From Liolophura sinensis (taxonomy: Eukaryota > Mollusca > Polyplacophora > Chitonida > Chitonidae): a stretch of 64,000 nucleotides of DNA. The notes below the pieces were generated by a model, which worked only from the letters and a program-made list of their open reading frames with translations, did no database searches and was not told the DNA's origin. How positions within the stretch are numbered: the stretch's first letter is position 1; each line of letters begins with the position of its first letter. Below are positions 34,121 through 46,490 of this stretch, piece by piece. A program made the translations under genes and the position numbers. The stretch covers positions 16,134,017 to 16,198,016 of the forward strand of contig NC_088307.1 of NCBI RefSeq assembly GCF_032854445.1, in the 5' to 3' direction.

Positions 34121-36031
34121 TTGTTTTGGTGGTAACAGTTTGCTGTGGTTTCAGTATGATTCGGATAACACTTGGGACATTATGATCCATGTTACTGTAA
34201 TTCTTCAACCTTATCACATGATTGCAAGGTGTTTATTCAAACATATTCTGTGTTGACTGATAAAATATTTTTTTAAATATATTAATAATTTATTAATAAT
34301 AATATTAATGGGTATTCAGGGTCTAATCTGGCCTCAGAAGGGCAGGGGGTGGAACCACCGGTTCCAATGAGGGCACCTCACTGTTGAATATTTCGATTCT
34401 TATACATTTTTAAGGGCCTCGGTTCCTACGGTTGACCTCCACCCCACAACACGTACCTAGCCCTAAAATTCAGTCTAAGGATGGCTTGTATATACTGATA
34501 TGTGGAGAACTCTGCCATCCTGGATGACAGGTGCATCTGATCATCACATTGTGTCATAGCTACCCCAGGCCATCATGAAAAAGTTGTTTGTTGTGGGTAA
34601 CAAACCCTGTTATTTGAGGTCAAGTTTTTGGAAAGTAAATTAGAAGTAATTCCCAGCCTGCATAATCTGAATGCTAATTGAATTATCGCGGGTCCAATTT
34701 TCGTCAGCTGCTTCAGGGCATACATATCCGATTTTAAATGCTCTTTAAAAACTTTGTTGTTAAACCAAGTTCTTTCACACTGAAGTAAAATATTCTTTCT
34801 TGATTCTGGATCCAACATTAAATCTGAGTAAAGTTACTGTGAAGTTGAAAGGCTTCCATTACTTTCGCCACTGTAGGGAAGGGACGCCAATTTGCTTTCG
34901 CCACACAGAGATTATATTCGCCAAAACTAATGTGGCGAATGGCTAGCCCAAGCCTGCTGAGTAAGTAGATAGTCTGACTCTTACAATGAATACGGGCTGT
35001 TTTTTTTTGTGCAAAGGGCACTTCGAGGGAACGGCCGCGTCTGATGAGAAGGGCTGGATTAGGCCCTGGTATCAGCTTGAGTTATGGCAACTGTGGGCAA
35101 GATCACCTAGACAAAGGCAAAGTCATGACCAAAGATAAATATTTAAAACACTCATTTTCTTTTGTGGGTTTCATTCATACTTTATGTTCTTGGTCTCCGT
35201 ATAATTAACTCAGCACCTCTTGACAAATGATACTTTTCACGTTTTTCGACTATTGTTCACCTCAGTAAGACCAATGCCGTGTCCATGAAACTGTAGAACG
35301 AGATAAGTGTCAACCTTTCCTTCTGTTATCGTATGGCAAATGCCAAGAAGAATTTGCTGTGTGATGCATTTCGTTTGCGCAAAAGTGTGGTACTTCCATT
35401 ACCAAAGACAGCCAGAGGAAGCACATATTTGTCAAATCACTCTCACACTGAAATCGCCTCTCCCCAGGCCCCTCCGCTCTTTACAACGAGTGTATTAGCC
35501 AGTCTAGTTATTATTAATGGCATTAAATAGACAAACCGTCAGGGAAAAGTGTCCGCAGCATCGTGACTGTCCATGAAATAGAGCTGATTGAAGCCCTTTA
35601 GATCAAGCTGATACTGAGATCAGACCTCCATCACGGCTTCATCTACATGTCATCAGTGAGTGTGGGTTGCTAAACAACCCTAGACAGTACACCTCCACAT
35701 GTAATATCCACACCAGCATCAAACAATTAACAAATGCGTTTATCCTCAGGGAGACTGTTATGATGTTGCCGACAAACCCTTCAAACATTGTCAGCGAATT
35801 ATGCAATGTACAACAGACCGTGTACACCTCTCATTTCAAAAGCTTCCATCAAAGCAGAGTAGGAATACGTTTCATCGAGTTAACGAACATGATAAATGGT
35901 TACTGTTTCAAGTATATATTACTCCTTTACTGCAATTCTTCATGTTTCACACTTCAGGTCTCCATCTTGCTTCCGAATGAATCGTTCAATCTAGTTGTAT
36001 GAGTTTTCCACTGAGTTTTGCAATAAATATG

Positions 36032-36128
36032 CAATCAGGCTGAACAAGCAAATCAGGCTGAACAAGCAAATCAGGCTGAACAAGAAAATCAGGCTGAAAA
36101 AAGCAAATCAGGCTGAAAAAGCAAATCA
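36032..36128. repeat. 18-bp tandem repeat, five to six copies
   Basis: Repeated caaatcaggctgaacaag, with later copies carrying gaaaaag in place of gaacaag. Confidence 0.85.
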
Positions 36129-37339
36129 TACAGAAATAATGCGAATGTAGAGAACTGAACCACAAAATTACAAGCCCTCCCCAAACCCCTTCATGTACTC
36201 AGGTGTCGATCAGGCCACAGGAGCTCTCATCCAATTTTGTCTAGCACTCAACACATGTTATATATGATCAAGAATGGATGTCCACCATTTCTAATATTTA
36301 TGTGTAGGTGGCAATATGATCAGATATTCCATGCTTTTATATTCTTTATGACTGGATTGGTTAATGCCATTTTCAATCTGCATAATGCCATTGGTCGAGA
36401 GAGCTACCATCAAAATGCACGTGGAGTTTATCATCTGAAGAAACCATTTAGAATTTCAATGCCCGAGATGTTTGGTCACAGTTCTGCCTACACAATAGTG
36501 AAATTGAGTGTTGCACTACAAAACTGGAGAAAGAAATGGCAAACTACAACTTGGATTGTGTGATTAAGTAGATATATTATCTTGTTACAGAGAACAGAGA
36601 CAATTGGTGAACAGTGTGTGTTCTTTACTTGTCGTAATCTAACGTCTTTGACATGGCAGGTCCAAAAAAAAAAAAATAACATCATGGGAACATCTGCTGC
36701 TGATAGTCACAGATCTTTTGCACTCTCTGGTTAATGTCACAAACCAATGTGAATAAGTTATGTCCGTACTGCTTGGCACATCAGTACATCACAGGATTAG
36801 TTGGCGATCCACATACTCATGTACCGTGTGACATTGCTTTGCTTAAGCCAGACATGTACATGATATTTTGAAGACTAGTACAAGACAATTTTATAATAAT
36901 ATCTCTATAATAACATCAACATGTAAGAAATATCTGATAAATTGGCTGGCGGTTGAAGCCAGTGGCTGAACGAACTGTGTAAACCATGTAACAATGTGAC
37001 TAGTTACATCACTGAAGGCCTGTTAAATGTCAAACTCCCACAAGATCAAAGCTTTGATCCTTAAATTACCATCTAAAATGAATTTTATTAAAAGATTTCC
37101 TTGCGTTCTCAACATATGGCATTTCCAGACAGGCCACATTATAACCCCTAAATAACTAGGTTCCCTCAGAATAAACAGTTTAATAATGGCTGAAAAAGAA
37201 AAAAAGGAGAGAAGCAAATATACAGTATTGTCTTCCAAGGAGACTACATTACCAAGATATACATGTATCTCAAGTACTGCCAATGTGGTGTTATACCCCA
37301 ATCATTCCTAAACAGCCACAAAATGTCCTAACTTGCAGG

Positions 37340-37794
37340 ATAACACCAGCTACTGCAGAACACCAGCTACAGAATAACACCAGCCACATTAGAACACCAG
37401 CCACATTAAAACGCCAGCTACAGTAAAACACCAGCTGCAGTATAACACCAGCTGCAACATAACACCAACTACCACATAACTCCAGCTACAGAATAACACC
37501 AGCTGCTGCATAACACCAGCTGCGCATAACACCAGCCACATTAAAACACCAGCTGCAGCATAACACCAGCTGGAACATAACACCAACTACCACATAACTC
37601 CAGCTACAGAATAACACCAGCTACAGTATAACACCAGCTGCTGCATAACACCAGCTGCGCATAACACCAGCCACATTAAAACACCAGCTACAGCATAACA
37701 CCAGCCACAGCATAACACCAGCTACAGAATAACACCGGCCACATTAAAACACCAGCTACAATATAACACCAATTACAGTATAACACCAACTACA
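37340..37794. repeat. about 17-bp minisatellite, roughly 27 copies
   Basis: Degenerate unit of the type acaccagctacagcata, with variants accagccacatta and accagctgctgca. It is immediately followed by a different short array. Confidence 0.88.
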
Positions 37795-37842
37795 TGAATT
37801 GCAATACAACAGCAATAATACATGCACATTGATCCTAGGCAA

Positions 37843-38005
37843 CAAGGAACATTACCATGGCAAACAGGAACAGTACCAAGGCAACTAGAAGTAGTACAAT
37901 GACAACTAGAAGCAGTATACTGACAAATAGAAACATTACCATGGCAAATAATAGCAGTATCATGGCAACTAAAAGCAGTTTAGTGAGAACTAGAAGGATG
38001 ACGAT
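37843..38005. repeat. about 21-bp degenerate tandem repeat
   Basis: About seven copies of caaggcaactagaagtagta-like units. On the minus strand it reads as a Leu/Val/Phe-rich stretch, a by-product of the repeat. Confidence 0.8.
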
Positions 38006-38862
38006 GTGTCTACTATCAGTCAAAAACCTCGGCAGCATTACAGAAAAATAATGTCAATCAAAAACCTTGGCTGTATCGTAGAAAAGAAAAAACATAAATC
38101 AAAAAAGAAAAAAAGTAAATGAAACTAAATAATCTAAACTGTCATGCAGGCGATCTCCTTTTTTTCTTTTTTCCTTTTGCCAAAGCCTAGTTCCTCTTTT
38201 ATTCTCTCTATAATTGACTAATAGTGCGCAAATAATTAAACGCCCAGCGGCCAGACGGACTCCTGTGGAATCTTTATGTCCCTTTGTGTGTGGAAATAAT
38301 GACTCGGTAACTGGCCAATGGAAATCTGTGATAGATTGCCGAAGCAGGTATTCGAACGGTAACAGCAGACACGCTTAGCGCAGTGCGGGGAGATAAATGG
38401 TATGGGCACACGCAACAGGACAATATGGGCAGGAAAACAACTACCCACACCTGAGTTCTGACTGTAATTATATACGACTTTGGGCTCTGATCAGGCAGCA
38501 GGGTACAGTCACTCTGTCATCTGTCGACAAAGTCAAACCCAATCAATTCCCCAATACGGTACCAGATGCCCTAATGGGTAAAAACTCTGTGAAAACACAT
38601 TGTCTTCTGCAATGACTTGTGCTAAATCTACACCAAGGTTTACATACAAAATGATATGAAAGAAAGAACGAAGGAGCTCCCAATTCTAGCCTCTGTTTGA
38701 GACACTTTATTTGATTCAGTGTAGGTAATGTAAATTAGTTTTCATGTACTAAAGTTCAAAAAAATTTTTTTTAAAAACTTTCTTCATCAGTTATTTCTTT
38801 GGAAAAATTGTCAAGTCTGAAACTGCCCAAGACATAAATATTTCCCTCACACTCTGCATGCA

Positions 38863-38864
<2 letters not shown>

Positions 38865-38901
<37 letters not shown>
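38865..38901. repeat. (TA)n microsatellite
   Basis: About 18 TA units. Confidence 0.93.
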
Positions 38902-38903
<2 letters not shown>

Positions 38904-39642
38904 CTGGTAGCTATGGTCGTAGGTATTGAACAAAATGACAATAAATAAGCACCAACAGAATTAATATATATAATATATTATTATTATTATATGTAGCGCA
39001 AATTAATTAAGCCATAAAAATAACAGAGATGATCACAGAATTTCAGCTGTAAAAAATCTGGAACTTCTTAAGCTTAATTATATGCAAATTAATCCTGAAT
39101 TTCACTGAAATCTTAACAACTTTCATCTCATATGAATTAACTCTCAACCAAAACTCACAATCTCATATCAAAACAACCTAGTCTAGTAAATCAAAGTATC
39201 AGACAAGTTTCACTGATCAGTTCACACTCAATAACATTTTTGCTAACTTTCATGTACATGCATGCTGACAATAATCTAGCTGCCTGCTACGGCAAATGTC
39301 AGGGTGTGTAAACAAGGGCATGCCTCGGTGGCTAACATGATATCTGATGCACTTTTTCCCCTTAGGTTTGAATAATGGAAATAGAAGTGATCATAACATG
39401 AAAGACTAACAGTGTCATTATCATGTACAGCCTGTGGCTGTAAATGCAAGTCCCCAATATATCACTGTCACATCATCCAGCCCGTCAACACAATGATGTT
39501 CACCTAGTAGTATTTTTTTTTGTTTATATTTATTATTGAGCAGTGAAGGTCTTTTTACCTTTCTCAGGAATTGCCGATAAATTCGAAAAAAGTGCAATTT
39601 TCCCCCATACTTGCAGGTAACGTGACACAAAACCGTTGCGAC

Positions 39643-39907
39643 GGGGGCCTCCGTGGCTCAGTCGGTTAGCGCGCTAGCGCAGCGTAATGACCCAGGAGCC
39701 TCTCACCAATGCGGTTGATGTGAGTTCAAGTCCAGCTCATGCTGGCTTCCTCTCCGGCCGTAAGTGGGAAGGTCTGCCAGCAACCTGCGGATGGTCGTGG
39801 GTTTCCCCCGGGCTGTGCCCGCTTTCCACCCACCATAATGCTGGCCGCCGTCGTATAAGTGAAATATTCTTGAGCACGGCTTAAAACACCAATCAAATAA
39901 ATCAAAC
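39643..39907 (+). mobile_element. SINE-A, full length
   Basis: Close to consensus: head ggcctccgtggctcagtcgg with ttagcgcgctagcgcagcg, B-box-like gttcaagtcc, body, then aaaacaccaatcaaataaat. It can serve as a reference copy for the family in this window. Confidence 0.95.
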
Positions 39908-40061
39908 AAAACCGTTGCAACTGTACAGCTGAAAATGGCTGAGTGCAAATGGCTATATCTATATTGTTTCTGCCCGAAAATCCTTGAAGTGTCTTAATAA
40001 ATGCAGGAGTTGCAGTGCTTCAAAAATTATCCAAAGGCCGATTTACTATATTTGGCACTTT

Positions 40062-40205
40062 GATTCATTTATTTATTTATTTCATTTGTGTACTCAAGAA
40101 TATTTCACTTATACGACGGCAGCCAGCATTATGGTGGAAGGATTTAACCGGGCAGAGCCCAGAAGAAACCCATGACCATCCGCAGATTGCTGGCAGATTG
40201 GCACT
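40062..40205 (-). mobile_element. SINE-A fragment
   Basis: Reverse-strand tail and part of the body (cggcagccagcattatggtg); the gattggtgttttacgccg segment is shortened and the head is absent. It lies 155 bp from the preceding full copy, in opposite orientation. Confidence 0.88.
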
Positions 40206-41936
40206 TAGACGTCCCCATGTTATATAATGCATTTTAAAGGCATTTATATCTAGGATGAATGTATGGGTACGCTACCCGACATTATGTGTGATGTTCTGAT
40301 CATGAAACTGGTCTTATTTCTTTCTTGCAAATCCCAATTTCCACCATCTGTGGTTGATTTATCTACTGACCGGTGGGTGTCCAGTCATGTGACATTTGAT
40401 AAATGACACAGAAATGAGCTACAATGGAAATTTAAAGAAAAACTATACATCATAGGAAAAAAATCTAAAATCACAGTTGTATGCAGCAGGCCAAACTACA
40501 TTTAATTGCTATCTTGTTTTTTTTTTTTTTCAAAATTCATCTACAGGTAATCACGTGACTTAAACGACCAATGGCGAGCTTCCACATTTCTCAACCGATT
40601 TGCATAAAATTTTTAATCCTGATACCCCCAATAGTCTTGTACATGCATATCAATTTTTCATGCAATCGGATCCCCGGTTCTGGAGAAGAAGTTTTTCTTG
40701 ATTTCCATACTGCCCCAAGATGGTCGAAAAGTAGGTCACGGGTGGGTAAAGTTTTATAGTAGGTAGCCCAAGCGATTTAGTAATGAACATGTGTAGAAAG
40801 TTAACAGTGTGACAAGCAGTTTTCTCACAAAATGAAAAAAAAAAGTTGTCAGAGAAAAGAAAAATTATCTGAGCAAGAACAATAATCTTTCAAGCAAAGC
40901 TTGGAAACCTTAAAAAAAACTGGCCTCATTTCATTTAGCGCGACTCATACCTTGCCAGTTACATCTAAAACCAATGGGAATTTCCAGGCAATTTATGAGT
41001 CAAACAGGAAGTATCATTGTGGATGGAGAAACTAACAAGTTTTGTAAGACAACAACTTTCAATAATAGTGACACAAAACAATACATCTATGTATTTAGAT
41101 AGGACCCTGCTGGTCTGTGGATCATACATATATTTACATTAAGGTTCAGTTTGTTTATTTCTATGATTTCAATTTGGATTTGGTGTTCACAATATCATAT
41201 GGATGAAGTGTTTCTACCGCATCCTTCTGATTTGTTCACATCAGAAACGCACGACGCGTACCCTATCATCATCACTGAACTTTTAGTTAGCTCAATGATT
41301 GACATATGATGTAAATTTATACAACATTATTCATCACCATTCCTCTTTTTTTTTCTCAGACTGCTGTAGGATGGTTTAACAAATTTGCAGCAAAATGACG
41401 TCTACAACATGCTTCTAGAGTCTGTATTCTAAAACCAAAACCAACAAACAGGCAGTGGATTGTCTAAATGTTAATCTGTAATATTAAAGTCTTTGGGCAT
41501 GTTGGAACTCTTTGGGCATGTAGCTCTTTATACATGTCGGGCACTAGCTGTTTTCCCTCTACCTGGGAAACTCTTTATCTTGTACCACCCAGGTAAGGCA
41601 CAATGGGACACAATTAGCCTTTCTGTTTAACAAGACCTGGTTGACATATGGCCTGACTGGCGAACTGGAAACTGGAGTTTCTGTTAGACAATCTGGAGTT
41701 CCTCTCCTCCAGAGATATGTGTATACGGGGCAGTGCCCAAAGGAAAACTGACAGACACCACAGAGATGTGCATGAAGCCAACTAACTACCTAATGATGGT
41801 GTCCATTTTAGATGTATGGAAGTGGTGTACAAAGGCTTCATTGCTCATGCCAAAGTTCAAGTGTCCATCAAATGTGCTAAGCCTGGCACATCAACAATAC
41901 CTGTAGCACATCGTAAGTACAAGTGATCCTCCAACA

Positions 41937-43408
41937 GAGACAAGTGTTGTTTACAGGTGTTTGGCTGACTTGAGCAGCACTGAGACATGTTGTTTACAGG
42001 CGTTGGCTGACTTGAGCACACCTGGGACATGTATTTTACAGGTGTTTGGCTGACTTGGGCACACCTGGGACATGTATTTTACAGGTGTTTGGCTGACTTG
42101 GGCACACCTGGGACACGTCGTTTACAAGTCTTTGGCTTACTTGAGCAGCACTGAGACATGTCGTTTACAGGCCTCTGGCTGCCTTGAGCAGCACTGGAAC
42201 ATGTCATTTACAGGTGTCTGTCTGCCTTGAGCAGCACTGAGACATGTCCTTTACAGGTCTTTGGCTAACTTGAGCACACCTGGGACATGTGCTTTACAGG
42301 TCTTTGGATGACTTGAGCAGAACTGGGACAAGTCATTTACAGGTCTTTGGCTGACTTGAGCAGCACTGGGACATGTCATTTACAGGTCTTTGGCTAACTT
42401 GAGTACACCTGGGACATGTCATTTACAGGTCTCTGGCTCACTTGAGCAGCAATGAGACATGTCGTTTATAGGTCTTTGGCTGCCTTGAGCAGCACTGGGA
42501 CATGTCGTTTACAGGGCTTTGGCTGCCTTGAGCAGCACTGAGACATGTCCTTTACAGGTCTTTGGCTAACTTGAGCACACCTGGGACATGTCGTTTACAG
42601 GTCTTTGGCTGACTTGAGCAGTACTGGGACATGTCGTTTAGAGGTCTCTGGCTGGCTTGAGCAGCCATGGGACATGTTGTTTACAGGTCTTTGGCTGACT
42701 TGAGCAGCCATGGGACATGTTGTTTACAGGTCTTTGGCTGCCTTGAGCTACACTTGGACATGTCTTTCACAGGTCTTTTTGTGACTTGAGCAGCCTTGGG
42801 ACATGTCGTTTACAGGTCTTTGGCTAACTTGAGCAGCACTGGGACATGTTGTTTACAGGTCTTTGGCTAACTTGAGCATCACTGGGACATGTCATTTACA
42901 GGTCTCTGGCTGCCTTGAACAGCACTGAGACATGTCATTTACAGGTCTTTGGCTGACTTGAGTAGAACTGGGACATGTCGTTCACAGGTATTTGGCTCAC
43001 TTAAGCAGCACTGGGACATGTCGTTTACAGGTCTTTAGCTGACTTGAGCAGCCCTGGGACATGTTGTTTACAGGTCTTTGGCTGCCTTGAGCTACACTTG
43101 GACATGTCTTTCACAGATCTTTTTGTGACTTGAGCAGCCGTGGGACATGTCGTTTACAGGTCTTTGGCTAACTTGAGCAGCACTGGGACATGTCGTTTAC
43201 AGGTCTTTGGCTAACTTGAGTACACCTGGGACATGTCGTTTACAGGTCTTTGGCTGACTTGAGGAGCACTGGGACATGTCGTTTAGAGGTCTCTGGCTGA
43301 CTTGTGCACACCTGGGACATGTCGTTTACAGGTCTTTGGCTGACTTGAGCACACCTGGGACATGTCGTTTACAGGTCTCTGGCTCACTTGAGCAGCACTG
43401 GCACACAG
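41937..43408. repeat. 43-bp minisatellite, about 34 copies
   Basis: Unit gggacatgtcgtttacaggt then ctttggctgacttgagcagc. Ends about 370 bp before the donor of exon E4. Variants with gagcacacctggg are interspersed. Confidence 0.94.
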
Positions 43409-43779
43409 ATCACTATATATATATAAATATTTATACATATATCGAGTATAGTTGTTCAGACACGCCTGTATTCGGTCCATCGATTGAATAAAAAAAACAG
43501 AACTCAATATGTGGTTATATTTATTCAATTTATGTTGGTTTTCGAAAGGAATATCCAATTTTTAATAACTCAAGTTGAATAACTCAAGTTGATCATCTCC
43601 AAAGTTTGGCAAGCAACATGTTCACGTTATGAGTTATCTCCTTTGGAAATCAAAAGAAAAACCTGATTTCCTCCCTAGGGTGGCTGTCAGTAGATGGAAA
43701 AATAACTTCTATGAACCCCTGATGTACATCACATATACGAATACTGTCTGTCTATAAGTTCGAGCAAATGCAAACTCAC

Positions 43780-43866
43780 CATTTGATGACAGGGTTTTCT
43801 CGAAAGGTGTCGACATCCTGCATTTGCCAGTCCGTGTCGTTTAGACAATGAACCACCAGCTCTGAG
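43780..43866 (-). CDS. slo2: Slo2 exon E4: S1-S2 extracellular loop
   Basis: Reads SELVVHCLNDTDWQMQDVD then TFRENPVIKW. Acceptor is ttgttttcag, donor gtgagt. It ends with TG, and the next exon supplies G, giving Trp of IKW-QQILWV, which aligns with vertebrate INW-APILWV. The NDT tripeptide is a possible N-glycosylation site on the extracellular side. The loop is poorly conserved between phyla, so the assignment rests on the phase match and on the shared I-x-W at its end. Confidence 0.82.
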
Positions 43867-44817
43867 CTGAAAACAACAACAACAACAATGTCTTAAGAAT
43901 TCATCAATACTTACTGAAATACATTGGAAATGCACAACTGGTAAACATCAGTGAAACTGAAAGACCAGAATACGTCTTCGCCATATTCACTTATATTTGT
44001 CTCAATATTTGGGGGGGGGGGGGGGGGATTTTGTATAAAAATCTCTATTTTAAGAATTAAAGGTGATAAAATCTGAACAAAATTTATCCACAAAAACGAT
44101 GTTGTCAAGTAAGCAAGAAGTTTACGGTTTGTTATGGTAAAACATTCGTTGATCAGAATCCGATGAAGGCAACGAGACGATTTCTTCCAGCCAAAAAACC
44201 AGACCATCACACAATTAGTTGAAAGTTTCTTGGGCATAAAACCCCACAGGAAATAAATCAGCTAAAGTTAATACCTTGTCATTTCATTTGTCAACAATCA
44301 CACTAAAATGATGTTATCAACTCTGCTGCAACATTTCAAATAAATGTGAGTAGTTTTATACAGAGAAAGAAGTTATCAAACGTAAACCATCCTGAGAGAA
44401 TTTATTATCGTGCAATGCTAGTACAAATCATGTGCAACCAACATCATAGGGATGTCTGGCATAGCAGTTTGCACTAAGATGCTTAAGGCATATAAACCTA
44501 GGTTGAAGATCGATATATATACACACATACATTGTCCTGAGGCGACATAAAGCTACAGTAGAATAACAATATGCAACTCAATTCAGAACCAGCGTTCTGT
44601 AATATTTGCCAGCAGAGAATGTAGCCAATTTATGCATCAACAAGCATCCTAATAGAAATTTTTCATGTTTAATATGTGTGATTAAACCGCTAACTTGTTG
44701 GGACAGTCAGTCTGTTTTCAATCTACATCTTGCTGCTTCCATATCTAAGTCTTTATTCAAGAGGTTTGTCTGAGGGCATTGAACAAAGGTCCGTTTTACA
44801 CCAGGTTAAGCCCCGAC

Positions 44818-44905
44818 TTCTCCAACCATAAACCGGATCGCTATAATAGGTGAAAAAATTCTTTGGTAAAGTCTGAAACTCAAATCAGACAAATAAATAA
44901 ATAAT
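44818..44905 (+). mobile_element. degenerate SINE-A tail
   Basis: ataggtgaaaaaattctttg and aatcagacaaataaataaat resemble a decayed 3' end. It abuts the next copy tail to tail. Confidence 0.5.
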
Positions 44906-44908
44906 CTT

Positions 44909-45182
44909 TGATTTATTTATTTATTTGTTTGATTGGTGTTTTACGCCGTACTCAAGAATATTTCACTTATATGATGGCAGCCAGCATTATGGTGGGTGGA
45001 AACTGGGCAGAGCCCGGGGGAAACCCACGACCATCAGCAGGTTGCTTACAGACCTTCCCACTTACGGTCGGAGAGGAAGCGAGCATAGGCTGGACTTGAA
45101 CTCACAGCGACTGCACTGGTGAGAGACTCCTGGGTCATTACGCTGTGTTAGCACGTTAACCAACTGAGCCACGCAGGCCCCT
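44909..45182 (-). mobile_element. SINE-A, full length
   Basis: Complete element from the (aaat) tail to the tRNA-like head ggcctgcgtggctcagttgg on the reverse strand. Confidence 0.95.
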
Positions 45183-45562
45183 ATAATCTTCGATGTAACA
45201 TTATGTTACATTACAGCAAACATGAAACATTCTTTTTTCTAATCTTCTCAATAATCAGTTTGATTATGTTCAAACCTATAGCAGAACAACAAAACTTCTC
45301 AGTTTTCTTAGGGCATAAAAATGGCTTTTAAGTCCCTTTTCATAAGGGTCCAGCGACTGACAAGACAGTCCACGAATTAAGTAGCCAGCATTTTATGCCG
45401 ATACTCAGACAGCTTTTTGAGATGGAATGAAAACCTGTAGATGATAACCTCTGGATTTAAATCAATCTGAACTGTCTGATTCTGAACTGGTCTACATGTA
45501 GGTCTTAATTTTGACATGATTTATTAGTGTGACTTTATCAAAATGCACAGAACCTTTACCAT

Positions 45563-45665
45563 GGTCGTAGGTTTTGTTGGGTTTTGCTGTTTTGATCCCC
45601 CTCCTATGCCACAACAGTATCCGTGAAATATTCTGGAGTACAGAGTAAAACACCAGTCACATAAA
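45563..45665 (+). mobile_element. degenerate SINE-A fragment
   Basis: ggtcgtaggttttgttggg, ccccctcctatgcc, gtgaaatattctggagtaca and taaaacaccagtcacataaa follow the order of the family body and tail. Confidence 0.6.
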
Positions 45666-46267
45666 ACATAATAGATCAAAACCCAGAGCTAAATTCTTGT
45701 GCAGCAAATCTAAGAAATGTACATGTTGCACCATTGAGGGATATATCCTCTGAAGTACCGGCCGCATACAAAGACAATGAAAAGTGCAAAGAAACAGTAA
45801 GGCTTTTGCTTTTACAATCTTTACAGGAGAATATTTAGATGAAAAGCCAAGTATTCCACAGGGAACCCCTTCCCCTCTTTAGCAAAAAAAAAAAAAAAAC
45901 CCCTGACCAATCATCAATGAAATCAGAACTGATTATTATGTACCTATGTTCCACAAGTATTAATAATTACACAGACAGATAAGATTACAGGCCAGGTTTG
46001 GCCTTAGAGGGACAATGCACCCTTGAGAATACTATACGTTGCTCAAAAAATCTTCCCTGTATCCATCTACTTCATAATGATTGACGAGGTCAGTTAATTC
46101 TCACGGGATTCCCCCTCTTTAACTGTTTCAGGCGCTTTGGCCACAACAAGCAATCCAGCATTACTTGAACGGACTACTTGTCTTCCACCAATACATGTTT
46201 TTACACATCACATGAGGAACAGTTTTGTAAGTAACTTTCCAAAGGTCAGTGGTTTTTGATATATTGT

Positions 46268-46360
46268 GGTGAATTTATTTATTGGATTGGTGGACACGTG
46301 CACTCTATCACGCTTGTTATATGACGGTGGCCAGCATTATGGTAGGGAGAAACTGCACAG
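46268..46360 (-). mobile_element. SINE-A fragment that seeded a tandem array
   Basis: tttatttattggattggtg then tatatgacggtggccagcat match the reverse of the family tail and body. The adjoining internal segment is tandemly amplified to 46,490. Confidence 0.75.
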
Positions 46361-46490
46361 AGCATTATGGTAGGGAGAAACTGCGCAGAGCAATATGGTA
46401 GGGAGAAAATGAGCAGAGCAATATGGTAGGCAGAAATTGTGCAGAGCATATGGTAGGGAGAAACTGCGCACAGCAATATGGCAGTGGGAA
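46330..46490. repeat. about 28-bp array derived from the inside of a SINE
   Basis: Five to six copies of gcagagcaatatggtaggga plus gaaactgc. The unit matches the SINE segment agcattatggtgggtggaaa-ccgggcagagc. It sits exactly where that segment should be within a SINE fragment that starts at 46,268. Confidence 0.85.

Larger units (their letters stand above)
29506..43779 (-). other. 14.3-kb intron between E4 and E5
   Basis: Holds SINE-B at 29,945, four SINE-A copies and minisatellites of 40, 18, 17, 21 and 43 bp. E4 and E5 join in frame (TG + G), so no missing exon is required. The unique stretches 34.3-36.0 kb and 38.1-39.4 kb show no recognisable coding sequence. Confidence 0.75.

Noticed and set aside
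33604-34217. Reading frames of 139-168 codons resembling a repeat protein
   Set aside because: They follow from a stop-free 40-bp unit; no start context or splice signals support coding.
34573-35021. Minus-strand frames reading MLDPESRKNILLQCERTW and neighbours as a gene fragment
   Set aside because: Protein-like composition but no family recognised, no matching splice sites, and it lies in an intron whose flanking exons already join in frame.
36237-36563. 108-codon plus-strand frame
   Set aside because: No recognisable domain; AT-rich intronic sequence where frames of this length occur by chance.
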